A stretch of 64,000 bases of DNA. It comes from JAGVGT01 sp963807225. GTDB lineage: Bacteria > Desulfobacterota > Desulfobulbia > Desulfobulbales > JAGXFP01. The notes beneath the pieces were generated by a model. The model did not search any database. It had not been told where the DNA came from and was given only the letters and a program-made list of their open reading frames with translations. This document shows positions 53,361-62,809 of this stretch, one piece after another. Position 1 is the first letter of the stretch, and each line of letters begins with the position of its first letter. The translations under genes were made by a program, and so were the position numbers. The stretch covers positions 310,001 to 374,000 of the forward strand of contig CAWEAD010000008.1 of NCBI GenBank assembly GCA_963807225.1, read 5' to 3'.

Positions 53361-53378
53361 TGCGAGTTCGATTCTCGC
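53361..53378 (+). repeat. Copy of the tRNA-Leu T-arm
   Basis: TGCGAGTTCGATTCTCGC is identical to 53117-53134 inside tRNA-Leu, 244 bases downstream in the same direction. The flanking TGTGGGGTAGGCAA also looks tRNA-like, but no 5' half is present. Confidence 0.8.
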
Positions 53379-53467
53379 TCCAGACAGTAAAGGTTAAGGG
53401 GGTCTGGTTTATGGGCCCCTCTACCTTTGTGATGTTTTTACACTTTGCAACACCCTTTCAGGGCGGT

Positions 53468-53499
53468 AAAAAAATACCCCGGCGGAGAAAATCCCGCCG
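53468..53499 (-). terminator. Minus-strand terminator
   Basis: CGGCGG (53480-53485) pairs with CCGCCG (53494-53499). On the minus strand the hairpin is followed by GGGTA and seven T. It probably ends the transcript of the exported protein at 53846. Confidence 0.65.
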
Positions 53500-53845
53500 A
53501 GGCTTGGAGAGAGGATAAAGAGCGGAAGCCGGTCAGGGGCTTTGCTCGACTTCCCGTTGGTAATCAATGCACCTGGTGCAGCCCGGTAAGGCTTAACGGC
53601 GGGGGTTGGGAAGGGGGTCACCGTATTCGAGTCAATGGCTAGTCTAGGAGGATATCGGCCGGGAGAAGTTTTGGCCCGATGTGCCGCCAGCGACTGCGCC
53701 AGGTGCAACTCGTTGTGGTATGGGTTCGGTCTATCTAGTCCGCATTACCAAAAACTCCGGGGCGCTGTTCCGGATCATCCTCGGCCCGGACCTCTTCGGC
53801 TTCAACTTAGCAAAGAGGAGATTCATCTCGGCATGATCCAGCGGC

Positions 53846-54184
53846 CTAATCGTTATGACCGTGTCTTCTGCCGTTGTCCCGATGATGTTTCCGTTTATTT
53901 TTGCGATGTTTGGCCGGTTTTTCCTTTTCGATATAAACGCGGCGTTCCCTTTCAATATAGTAAGGGCGGCCGGAATCGATCAGGACGTGGACCCCTGGCG
54001 GTGGTGGCAGGTAGCCATCGATGTGAACTTCCACCGTTGGCGGTGGAGGCACGATGGCATTAATACTGACATTCACCCCTGGAAGTCCGGGCGGTAAGGG
54101 AAATCCCGCCTTGGCTTCATTCGGGCTGAGTGTCATGGCTACTGCTGTCATCAGCAGTAGCAAGAGAACGGATTTTGTACGCAT
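53846..54184 (-). CDS. Exported proline-rich small protein
   Basis: 112 residues, no named family. A signal peptide ends near NEAKAGF. The mature part has two VPPPP/LPPPP repeats in parallel contexts (TVEVHIDGYLPPPP and a following VHVLIDSG), then ERRVYIEKEK and a strongly basic, His-rich tail. AGAGGAA precedes the ATG by about six bases. The layout suggests a small cell-envelope protein. Confidence 0.7.
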   Translation of the reverse strand: MRTKSVLLLLLMTAVAMTLSPNEAKAGFPLPPGLPGVNVSINAIVPPPPTVEVHIDGYLPPPPGVHVLIDSGRPYYIERERRVYIEKEKPAKHRKNKRKHHRDNGRRHGHND

Positions 54185-54489
54185 TACGGTTCCTCTGTTG
54201 ACTGGTAGTTGTTTCCGGCCCAGAATGGGTAGTTTCCATCCTGGCTGTCTGCAAAACTCGCAGTAGGGTTAAATGACCAGAATCATCCAGTAGTAAAGCA
54301 ATTAACCTGCCAATGGATGATGAAAGAGCGAAAGATTTTATTCATCCATAAAGACAAGGACTTAGGCTGGAAATAAATTTACTGCTCAGAAAAATTCAAG
54401 GCATTATGCCACAATATAAGGCGTTAAGCCACAATATATGGAGGGCGATCCGTACCATTGCTTATTCTTACTTCCGGAAAGGATCGGAC
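54185..54489. other. Upstream gap of the exported protein with a 20-base tandem repeat
   Basis: About 300 bases without a gene. AAGGCATTATGCCACAATAT (54398-54417) is followed directly by AAGGCGTTAAGCCACAATAT (54418-54437), each with a short GGC...GCC palindrome. It may be an operator for the gene at 54184 or a chance repeat. Confidence 0.5.
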
Positions 54490-55560
54490 CTAAAGATTTT
54501 CCGTGTATGCATCGTAGATATCGCTAAACGCCTGCTGGTCTTGGATGAAGGCGATCAGAATATCCGGGTCAAAATGCTCCGGTTTGGTACGGCCATCGCC
54601 ATTCGTCATGATGCTCATGGTTTTCAGATGGTCAAATGCGGGCTTGTAGGCGCGCTTGCATCGTTGGGCGTCGTAGGTGTCGCAGACGCTCATAATTCGC
54701 GCGGCCAGAGGGATATCCTTGCCGGAGATGCCATGCGGGTACCCCCCGCCGCCCCAGCGCTCATGATGATTGAGTGCTATATCGGCGCCCATTTTCAGAT
54801 AAGGTGACTTGCCTTGGCCGAGGATTTCAGCGCCGATCACGGTATGCTCTTTCATGATCTCCCATTCATCAGGGGATAAGCATCCGGGTTTATGCAGGAT
54901 ATGGTCGGGGATGCCAATTTTACCGATATCGTGCATCGGGCTCGCGAAATATATCCTGTCGATGAACTCTTCACCCAGATCGAGGGTTATGGCCAGCCTG
55001 CGACAGTAACTGCTGATGCGCTGCACGTGAGTACCGGTGGCTTCATCTTTGTGGTCCGCCGCCCGGGTCATGGTCAAAATCGTTTCCAGGTAGCTTTCCT
55101 GAAGTTCAGCGGTCTTATCTCCTACTCGTTTGTCGAGTATGTTGTTGTAGTTTTGCAATTCCTTGTGCAGCAGGCTCATTTCCAGCATATTATGTATTCG
55201 CGCCATGACCTCGGCCCGCTCAAAAGGTTTGCTGATAAAATCCCTGGCCCCTTCGTTCAAAGCCCGAAACTTGTGAGCCGGTTGGGCGGTGATGGCAATG
55301 ATCGGCAGATAGTCGCCGTTTTCAAGCTTCTTCAGGTTTTCCATGACCTGAAATCCGTCCATGATGGGCATTTGGATATCGAGCAGGATCAGGTCGTATC
55401 CGTTCAGGCGGTGCAGGTCGCAAACCTTAAGCGGATCCATGGTGGTCGTGATGTTGTTATAACCGCCATTTCGCAGCATCTGCTCGAGCAGCAGGATGTT
55501 GACTGCCAGATCATCGACGATCAGGATGGCGCCATTGAGAATTTCGCTTGAACTTATCAT
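54490..55560 (-). CDS. HD-GYP response regulator (cyclic di-GMP phosphodiesterase)
   Basis: 356 residues: receiver domain (phospho-Asp in ILLDIQMPIMDG near residue 60), a coiled linker, then an HD-GYP domain with the HDIGK motif (SPMHDIGKIGIPD), NHHERWGGGGYPHG and the C-terminal part complete. HD-GYP enzymes hydrolyse cyclic di-GMP in the cytosol. It overlaps the start of its stop region with the large hybrid kinase gene (four-base ATGA), so the kinase probably phosphorylates this regulator. Start ATG 55560. Confidence 0.94.
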   Translation of the reverse strand: MISSSEILNGAILIVDDLAVNILLLEQMLRNGGYNNITTTMDPLKVCDLHRLNGYDLILLDIQMPIMDGFQVMENLKKLENGDYLPIIAITAQPAHKFRALNEGARDFISKPFERAEVMARIHNMLEMSLLHKELQNYNNILDKRVGDKTAELQESYLETILTMTRAADHKDEATGTHVQRISSYCRRLAITLDLGEEFIDRIYFASPMHDIGKIGIPDHILHKPGCLSPDEWEIMKEHTVIGAEILGQGKSPYLKMGADIALNHHERWGGGGYPHGISGKDIPLAARIMSVCDTYDAQRCKRAYKPAFDHLKTMSIMTNGDGRTKPEHFDPDILIAFIQDQQAFSDIYDAYTENL

Positions 55561-58163
55561 CGGGATCTCAGCTCCTTAATTTGCGGTTTGCAAAAGATCT
55601 TTTCGGTGAATTCTCGCGAGCGTATAACTTTTCCAGTATTTTCTTCCGCAAAACCCAGGGCCATATCCAGTGCTTCCATGAACTCATTAACCACGATGGG
55701 CTTGGTTAAATAGCGGAAGAATCCTGCTTCCAAGCCATTTTTTATATCGAGCGGCATGGCATTGGCGCTGATGGCGATGACCGGGATGTTCGCCGTGAGA
55801 GGGTCCGAACCCAGAAGTATCAGGGCTTCGAAACCGCTGATGTCGGGCAGGTTGATGTCCATCAGGATCACATCCGGCAGCGAAAGGTGCGCCAGCTCGA
55901 CCCCGCTTTTCCCGGTCACCGCGGTCAGCAGGCAAATATCCGGGTGACGGGCGATGATTTGTTCGACCAGCTTCATGTTCGCCGGGTTGTCCTCTACGTA
56001 GAGCACGTTGTATGGCTTAGCCTCACGACCCGTTCGCTTTTGGGCCGATGGCCTCGTTTCCACTTCGTCCAAGAAGAGGCGAGGCTCGGCAACCGAAACG
56101 AATTCAAACCAGAACACGCTTCCCTCGCCGACGGTGCTTTCCACGCCGATTATCCCCCCCATCAGTTCGACAAGTCGCTTGGCGACCACAAGACCGATGC
56201 CGGTGCCTTCCTCTTCGCCCCCCTCCTGTTGGAGACGATTAAAGGACTGGAAGAGCTGGTCCAACTGTTCCGGAGACAACCCCTTGCCGGTGTCTCTAAT
56301 ACTCACGCGAATGCGTCCAGACGTTTTCTCGGTGCAGTTGATTTCGATATTCCCCCCCTTGCTGTTGTATTTGATCGCGTTGGAGAGCAGGTTGAGGACC
56401 ACCTGCTTCACTCGGGTCAGATCAGCCAGGATAAATAATGGGGTGTCTAGCTGGGGAAAGATAACTTTGATGCCCCGCAGTTTCGCCTGCGGTTCGATCA
56501 TCTCCAGACATTCCTGCATGACCTCGGCCAGCGCTATCGGCTCCTGCGAAAGCTCCACCTGTCTGGACTCGACTTTGGCGAGATCAAGGATTTCATCAAT
56601 CAACTTCAGCAGATGCCATCCCGCCCGAAGAATCTGATCGATGCTTTCCTGCTGTGAGTTGGTTGGCGGTGGGGATTCGGCCTCCATCAGCTGGGCGAAA
56701 CCGAGAATGGCGTTGAGCGGGCTGCGCAGCTCATGGCTCATGCTGGAGAGGAATTCAGATTTCGCCAGGTTGGCTTTTTCCGCCACGAACCGGGCGCTTT
56801 CCAGCTCAAGGTTTTTTTCCTGCACCAGCTGATCCATGAGTTTTCGTTCGGTAACGTCACGGGCGGCAGCGATCACGCCCTGTAATACTTTGTCTCGGTC
56901 ATAGAATGTGGTGGCATTGAAGGAGACCACCGTTTCCCGGTTGTCTCTGGCCCGCGCCGTCAATTCGTAGTCGGTGACCTTTTTCTCGTTCAAAACCAGT
57001 TTGATACCCGCTTCGGCTCGATTTTGATCGGTGAAGTAGTTCTTGAATGGAGTGCCGATCAATTCGGAATGCATACAACCGGTGAGCACCTCCATCTGCT
57101 TGTTGACATCGGTGATGATGCCGGCCGGATCGGTGGTTATGATGGCGTCGATGTTGGACTCGAACAGGGAGCGGGTATAGAATTGATGATCGCGCAGAAG
57201 TTGACTGAGCACTTCTTGCTCTGCTTCGACCATTTTACGGGCGGTGTTGTCGGTGCCGATCAGCAGATAGCCGATGATGGCGTCCTGGGCGTCACGCAGG
57301 GCGGTGACCGAGACGACCGCCGGAAAGCGGCTGCCGTCTTTGCGGATATAGGTCAGTTCATAGATATCCTCGATCCCGCGTGAGGCTTTGAAAGCCAAGG
57401 CTTCGAAGCCCGGGGTGATCGGGGTTTCGAGTTCATTGCTGAGTGCCTTGGCGCGGATGATCAACTCCCGGGGATCGGAGATGTCGGCCGGGGTGATCTT
57501 GTTGATCATCTCGGCGGCGGTGTAGCCCAGCATCCGTTCGGCGCCGACGTTGAAGATCTGGATGACGCCCTGGGCGTCGGTGGCGATGCTCGAGAAGTTG
57601 GCGCTGTTGAATATCGCCCTCTGCAGCGCCCCGGCCTTGAGTAGTTCCTCTTCCGCCTCTTTGCGGGCGGTGTTATCGGTGCCGATCAGCAGATAGCCGA
57701 TGATGGCGTCCTGGGCGTCCCGTAGGGCGGTGACCGAGACGACCGCCGGAAAGCGGCTGCCGTCTTTGCGGATATAGGTCAGTTCATAGATATCCTCGAT
57801 CCCGCGTGAGGCTTTGAACGCCAAGGCCTCGAAGCCCGGGGTGATCGGGGTTTCGAGTTCATTGCTGAGTGCCTTGGCGCGGATGATCAACTCCCGGGGA
57901 TCGGAGATATCGGCCGGGGTGATCTTGTTGATCACCTCGGCGGCGGTGTAGCCCAGCATCCGTTCGGCGCCGACGTTGAAGATCTGAATGACGCCCATCT
58001 CGTCGGTGGCGATGCTCGAAAAGTTGGCGCTATTCAAAATTGCATTCTGCAGGGCTCCGGTTTTCAGCAATGTTTCCTGGCGTCGGATCTCGCGGATACC
58101 CTCGACTGTGCCTGGGGCGAGGTTGAGAACGGCAGAGCGGGCGATTTTGTCGGGCATGTTCAT
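55557..58163 (-). CDS. Multi-PAS hybrid histidine kinase with duplicated PAS module
   Basis: 868 residues, no membrane helix. Three PAS domains: two nearly identical ones (about 35-175 and 177-315) and a divergent third (about 325-445). Then the kinase core (SSMSHELRSPLNAILGFAQLM, VKQVVLNLLSNAIKYN, IRDTGKGLS, GTGIGLVVAKRLV) and a C-terminal receiver (VLYVEDNPANMKL, phospho-Asp in LMDINLPDISG). The two first PAS domains come from a direct DNA duplication (see repeat entry). Located just before, and overlapping, the HD-GYP regulator gene. Confidence 0.94.
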   Translation of the reverse strand: MNMPDKIARSAVLNLAPGTVEGIREIRRQETLLKTGALQNAILNSANFSSIATDEMGVIQIFNVGAERMLGYTAAEVINKITPADISDPRELIIRAKALSNELETPITPGFEALAFKASRGIEDIYELTYIRKDGSRFPAVVSVTALRDAQDAIIGYLLIGTDNTARKEAEEELLKAGALQRAIFNSANFSSIATDAQGVIQIFNVGAERMLGYTAAEMINKITPADISDPRELIIRAKALSNELETPITPGFEALAFKASRGIEDIYELTYIRKDGSRFPAVVSVTALRDAQDAIIGYLLIGTDNTARKMVEAEQEVLSQLLRDHQFYTRSLFESNIDAIITTDPAGIITDVNKQMEVLTGCMHSELIGTPFKNYFTDQNRAEAGIKLVLNEKKVTDYELTARARDNRETVVSFNATTFYDRDKVLQGVIAAARDVTERKLMDQLVQEKNLELESARFVAEKANLAKSEFLSSMSHELRSPLNAILGFAQLMEAESPPPTNSQQESIDQILRAGWHLLKLIDEILDLAKVESRQVELSQEPIALAEVMQECLEMIEPQAKLRGIKVIFPQLDTPLFILADLTRVKQVVLNLLSNAIKYNSKGGNIEINCTEKTSGRIRVSIRDTGKGLSPEQLDQLFQSFNRLQQEGGEEEGTGIGLVVAKRLVELMGGIIGVESTVGEGSVFWFEFVSVAEPRLFLDEVETRPSAQKRTGREAKPYNVLYVEDNPANMKLVEQIIARHPDICLLTAVTGKSGVELAHLSLPDVILMDINLPDISGFEALILLGSDPLTANIPVIAISANAMPLDIKNGLEAGFFRYLTKPIVVNEFMEALDMALGFAEENTGKVIRSREFTEKIFCKPQIKELRSR
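57240..58031. repeat. Tandem duplication inside the hybrid kinase gene
   Basis: Segments 57240-57605 and 57666-58031 are nearly identical over about 366 bases at an offset of exactly 426 bases (142 codons), with roughly a dozen mismatches. They encode the first two PAS domains. The near-identity implies a recent duplication or ongoing gene conversion. Confidence 0.92.
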
Positions 58164-58780
58164 TTCTCTAATTAAGCGGGCATTGATCAGGTGGCTCCTG
58201 CGACCAGAGATACGAAGCGCGATGAAGCCGATAATTTAAAATAGACGGTAAGGAATTCTTGTTATTGGAATACACCCTGTGCGGCATTTTGGAGTACTCC
58301 GCCAATCTCTTGCAAGGGACCAAGGGGTTTGTTCTGTACTTCTTCCGAATCCTGCCTGGGCGAGACGACGGTCAACTTGCTCGATGGCAGGAGACTTGTG
58401 CGGCCAACCCAGTGGAAAAGTAAAATGAGGCCGGATAAAAAAATGATAGTTTTCTCATAAAATCAGTGCCCTCAGGCGGAATCGAAAGCATTTGTCGATG
58501 CCGCCGGGCGACCATGTTGCAGCTATGGTTGGAATCAAACCAAACTTCAGTTTACCGGGTGTCGCAAAAATTCCGGTCGGGAGTAGCACAGAGAGCCCGC
58601 AGTCAGGATTCTGGCTGCGGGCTTCTCACTTTTGTCCGAGTTGGTTGTGCCATCTACCCCAAGAGTTTTGCTCCAGGGGTTGATTAGAGCTGCTGCAGGG
58701 TTGATGAATCCACTTAATGGTAGGTGTCCCAATTTCATCCGGCAAGCTCTGGAAGGCATTTTCAACCCTTACCCAAGGCT
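58164..58780. other. Gap between ompA remnant and the hybrid kinase, two hairpins
   Basis: No gene is supported in about 600 bases. Two inverted repeats are visible: GGCGGAATCGA (58475-58485) with TCGATGCCGCC (58495-58505), one mismatch; and AGCCCGCAG (58594-58602) with CTGCGGGCT (58615-58623), perfect. The second could be a terminator with a weak T-tail. Confidence 0.5.
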
Positions 58781-59884
58781 TTACTTCACGACTAATTCAA
58801 AGAGTACGCGCATGTTTGATTTGGCGGCCGCTGTGTTAAGCTTTTTGGGCGCCAATTCAAATCTTTCCGGATCCTCCTCCCCGTAACCTGATGGTCGAAA
58901 GCCTGCTCGGTGCGATGTGGCCTTCCTCGATCAGATAGGTTATCGACGGCCTTGGCCCTTCTAACGCTCAACTGCCGGTTGTATTCATCGGTGCCGGCGG
59001 CCGAGGTATAGCCGGCAATACGAATCTGGGCCTTGGGGTTGTCTTTCATTTGTTCGAAGTTACTTTTCAGGATCTCCTTGGCCTCAGGTTTGAGGGTCGA
59101 CTTATCAAAATCGAAATGAACATCCTCTAAATCGAGGACCACAATCTTCGGTTCGACTGATCGCCGCCTTGACTTTCTTCTCAGCCTTCGGTTCTGCAGC
59201 CAGGATAACGACCGGCGCCTCAGCTACCGGGGCAGGGGTTGCTTCCGGTTTCGGTTTTGGTTCATAACTGGCGACAGCTACCGGCTTTTTCGCGGATTTG
59301 CCGCCGAAGGCGAAGACTATTCCGAAAGTAGCTTCAACATTATGGATGTTTTCATCGTAGAGCAGGTTGTCCCGGAGATCGACGCGCAGGGCAATATCGT
59401 CGGCCAGCCAATATTTCGCACCCACGCCATAATCAACAATAGCCATGTCCCGGCTGTTAATTTCCGGATTATAGTGGGCGAAGCCGTAGCCGGCGGCCAG
59501 GAAGGGGTTGAAATTGCTCTCCGGCATAAAGTGGTAAAGGAGATCGAGGTGATACATGGTGATCTTGACATCATCGATCGGGCTGGTGAACTGTCCTTCC
59601 TCGGTCCAAGGCGCGGAACTGTCATCAACTTTACTTTTGATGAATTCTCCGACTCCTTCAATGCCGAAATGATTGGTGAAGTTATAGCCAACTCGGCCGC
59701 CGTAGACAAAGCTGTCTTTGAGGTTCTGTTGGCTTTCGAAAAAATTGTAGCCAATGAACGGGCTCAGTTCGATGCTGCCTTCCCTGATCTCGGCGCTGGC
59801 CGAGGCGGGGGCGAAGGCAACCGAGGCGAGCATCAACGCCGCCATGGTTTTTATGACCGGAACTTTTGCAAATATTTTTTTCAT
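58781..59884 (-). pseudogene. OmpA-family outer-membrane protein, frameshifted
   Basis: An N-terminal signal peptide (ending SASAEI) and a beta-barrel of the OmpA type (ELSPFIGYNFFESQ, RVGYNFTNHFGIEGVGEF, PFLAAGYGFAHY) are read from 59884, followed by a Pro/Ala/Lys linker. Near 59150 the frame shifts; the peptidoglycan-binding domain (VHFDFDKSTLKPEAKEIL, AGYTSAAGTDEYN, LSVRRAKAV) continues in another frame. Two more shifts near 58958 and 58890 are needed to reach the natural end (NMRVLFELVVK, stop at 58781-58783). Three single-base indels are either true decay or assembly errors; OmpA loss would affect the envelope. Confidence 0.82.
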
Positions 59885-59969
59885 CTGAAATCTCCTTGTT
59901 GCGCTTGGGTATTCTTGTTTTCTATCTTCAGGTTATTCCGATATTTAACCGTTATCTTTCGGGCTTCAA

Positions 59970-59999
59970 GGAGAGACGGTTTGACTTAGCCGTCTCCCC
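59970..59999. repeat. Inverted repeat between ompA and the DUF3494 gene
   Basis: GGAGAGACGG (59970-59979) pairs with CCGTCTCCCC (59990-59999), one mismatch, loop of 10. It lies 43-72 bases after the end of the DUF3494 gene and may end its transcript, though no T-run follows on either strand. Confidence 0.5.
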
Positions 60000-60041
60000 T
60001 AACTGTGCCCCGGCTTTCACGCCGACTTCCGCCTGCCTTAT

Positions 60042-62014
60042 TTACTGGCAGCTGGGGGGTGAATTCGGATCCCCCGGAACGGAAACGCGGTTTTCGTCAA
60101 AGGTAAAGGCGCCATCTGTAAACGCCCCGGCAAAGAATCTGCCGCAGGAGGTGGCGCCGGTTTTCATCGTGACATCTCTATAGGCCAGGATGTTGCCCTG
60201 CCAGATAGAGTTCGTGTCCACGGTCGCATCGGATCCCGCCTGCCACCAGACGTTGGAAGCCTTGGCATTGCCGGCCAGGAGTATCGTAGTGCCGGGTCCC
60301 GTGCCGATTGTTGAGGCCGACTGGAAGACGAAACTGGCATTGGGGTCGCCCTGGGCGTCGAGGGTCAGTTCGCCGGAAATCAGGATCGAGGTGATCGACT
60401 GGTAAACACCGGGATAGAACAGGTTGACTCCTTCAACGAGGGCTGCGGGCGGGGGTGAGCCTCCCAGTGTAGTGGGGGCGGCGATCGGGGTCGCACCCGG
60501 CATATTCGCCGGAGTGAGGTCGAGGTAGGCGGCCCTCAAGTCATCCGTGATCTTCTGGGCGGTTACTGTGTCCGGGTAGAGGGGGGTGATTACTGTCCCC
60601 GCTGATGATTGGTGCGCCCGCCATTGCAAAGGCCAAAACTGCCGGCGTCAAGAAATGTAATGGGCACGCCATTACACTCAGCCGTGGGATTCAGCACCAC
60701 ATCGCCATCGATCCGAGTAACAATAGGGACGGTGAGGGTATTGGTCACTCCGGCGGTGGCCGCCATCCCGAAGGAAGAGGCCAGGCCAAGGTTTACGCTT
60801 GGCACCAAAACGGTACCGGGGGTAAAGGTCCAGACATAGTCACTGGCAGCGGCGGCAGCGGCAGGGGGTCGCCTGCCAGTTGATTGCCGGCCAGATCAGT
60901 GGCATCGGTGGTGATCGTGGCGGTATAGGTGACGTTGGCAGTCAGATTGTTGGTCGGGATTAAAGGTCGCAACGCTGGTCAAAGGGTCATAAGAGACCAA
61001 TCCTCCCGGTACCGGGAAGCCTGCCCCGGTCACCGTAAAGGTAAGATTGGTGATCGTAGGGGAGTCCATCTCCTCACTCAAGGTAACGGTGATGTTCTGA
61101 TTGCGAGGCACATTGGAGGCAAGTATCGTTCGGGTTGGTATTAAGTCACCGTGGGCCGGATCAGTGTCCGGTAGAATTCCGGTGGTCCAAGTCCAGACGT
61201 AATCCGCCAGCATGGTGTTGCCGGCCAGATCCTTGACCGCCGTGATGATAGTTGAGGTATAGAGGGTATTAGGCAGCAGGTCGGCGTCAGGGTTGAAGGT
61301 CGCGGTCTTGCTGGCGACCGCATAGGTAACTACACCTGCCACTGCCACCGCCGGTGCACCGTGGGTCAAGGTAAAGGCGGGCGGGGTGGTAATGGACAAC
61401 GGATCCATCGGTTCATTGAAGATTGCGGTAGTGGAGCGGTTAAGGGGCTGATCGATGGCGCCACTGGTATTGCCGGTAATACCGTAGACCCCGGTGGCGG
61501 TTATCGTGGGCCGGGTAGTATCGACAACCGAAATCGTGGCGGTGCTGAAGGTCCAGACAAAATTAGCGGCCAATGCCACGCCGGTCGCATCCTTGGCCGC
61601 CGTGGTAACGGTTACGGTATAAACGGTAAGAGGCAGCAGATCGGCGGCCGGCAGGGTCAGCGTGGCCACATTGCTGGAGGCCACATAGGTAACGGCGCCT
61701 CCGGCCACAGCGACGGCCGGGTTGCCATGGGTCAGCTTAAAGCTGGCCGGGGTCAGCGTGGTCTGATCCATCGCTTTGCTGAAGGCGACGGAAATTATTT
61801 TGGTGTTGACCGGTACACTGGTGGCATTGGCCAGAGGCGCCACGGCAGTAACTGTGGGTGCGGTTGAGGTTGGGTTGGGGTTGGGGTTGGCGGTGCTGAC
61901 TGGCTGGTCCCACTCACCGCCGCCACCTTCGCTTCCGCATCCCGGCAGTATAATGAATACGCTCAGGATTAAGGCGAACAGCAGATAAGCTTTCCGTATC
62001 TCTAATCTTTTCAT
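60042..62014 (-). pseudogene. Lipoprotein with Ig-like repeats and DUF3494 (ice-binding-like) domain, frameshifted
   Basis: From ATG 62014 a lipoprotein signal (lipobox LPGC) leads into three bacterial Ig-like (Big_5) repeats, each ending in a pattern such as DLAGNTMLADYVWTWTTG. The third repeat is broken near 60960. After restoring the frame it continues NNLTANVTYTATITTD, shifts again near 60865, and runs into a DUF3494 domain (VNLGLASSFGMAATAGVTN, then after a third shift near 60620 TVITPLYPDTVTAQKITDDL, GVYQSITSILISGELTLDA, VWWQAGSDATVDTNS). DUF3494 proteins include ice-binding adhesins. Three indels; the whole gene was about 650 codons. Confidence 0.8.
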
Positions 62015-62809
62015 AATTTTCCCTTTGTCTGTTGTTGATTGCACTCTATCGTGTGATGCTGGTTTTCTTGTGCGCATATCTTCTCCTTTCCCTCTCAGCA
62101 GTTTCAAAATTCAAAACCATTAAAGAGATTGTGCTCACCTTTCCCCGAAGAGAGCGCCTTTGGTTGGGATGAGCGGAATCTTGTACGGTAGGTATGCAAT
62201 TAGCCAGCCAACGGCGCCACGATAAGTAGCGTCTTTTATATAATGATGTAATTACGGTTGTTTATGCTTCGGTGGGCGGGGTTTGAAACACAGTGGCTAA
62301 AACCTTTGCCTTAATATTTGATGGCGTCGCCAAAAGTCTGATCTGCCGCATCGTGGCAGGTTCATGAAAGGCTCGACAAACCTCACGTATGTCTCCGCTT
62401 ACACGACACTATCACTCATGTATGCCGAGCTCTAAGTTTAGCCATCTCAACCGGTAGGACGGACCTTTCGGAGTCTCGCAGGCTCGCTTACCTGCAAGTC
62501 CGTTATATTTGGCGGAGCCGCGATATCTTGAGGGATGTTTTGCCGGGAACCCGGTTCGAACCCGCCCAGCTGAGACCGAAAGAGGAGGACCTGAACATGC
62601 ATAGCGAGACGCATTCCCCGCAGCTCGAAGTCGCATTTCGTTTGCTTATCCGCGGTGGGATTAGTGAGCGAATTTGATGAAAACATCCTTCCATACGGAG
62701 ATACCACGTGGCTCGAAGTCCATCGCTTATCTGCCGCGGGGCGCTTCAATCCCGGAGAAAAAACAATACGGTTGAATATGACGGATTCTGTTACAATGAC
62801 AAATAAATT
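62015..62809. other. Divergent gap with a partly structured segment
   Basis: About 800 bases without a supported gene, between the minus-strand lipoprotein and the plus-strand CheB-CheR gene. At 62459-62503 ACGGAC pairs with GTCCGT around an inner GCAGG/CCTGC hairpin. GGAGTCTC, TCGCTTACC and a GTTAT...TGGC stretch here resemble 40694-40727. No riboswitch class was recognised. Confidence 0.45.

Larger units (their letters stand above)
53146..53845. other. Gene-free stretch after tRNA-Leu with a tRNA T-arm copy
   Basis: No gene is supported in 700 bases. It holds a terminator at 53241-53282, a copy of the tRNA T-arm at 53361-53378, and a minus-strand terminator-like hairpin at 53468-53499. The rest looks like eroded DNA, consistent with a past insertion next to the tRNA. 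Confidence 0.5.

Noticed and set aside
53635..54063. Plus-strand frame opposite the exported Pro-rich protein
   Set aside because: It overlaps a gene with a clear signal peptide and ribosome site, and its own product has no recognisable features.
62290..62297. Cobalamin riboswitch (GCCACTGT on the minus strand)
   Set aside because: Only this octamer matches; the B12 box and the other conserved segments are missing.
62459..62515. Integron attC site
   Set aside because: The GTTATAT stretch does not fit the GTTRRRY core site and no matching left-hand core is present.
62447..62749. 100-codon minus-strand frame and a T-arm-like GGTTCGAACC at 62553-62562
   Set aside because: No family for the frame; the T-arm-like sequence has no acceptor or anticodon arms on either strand.
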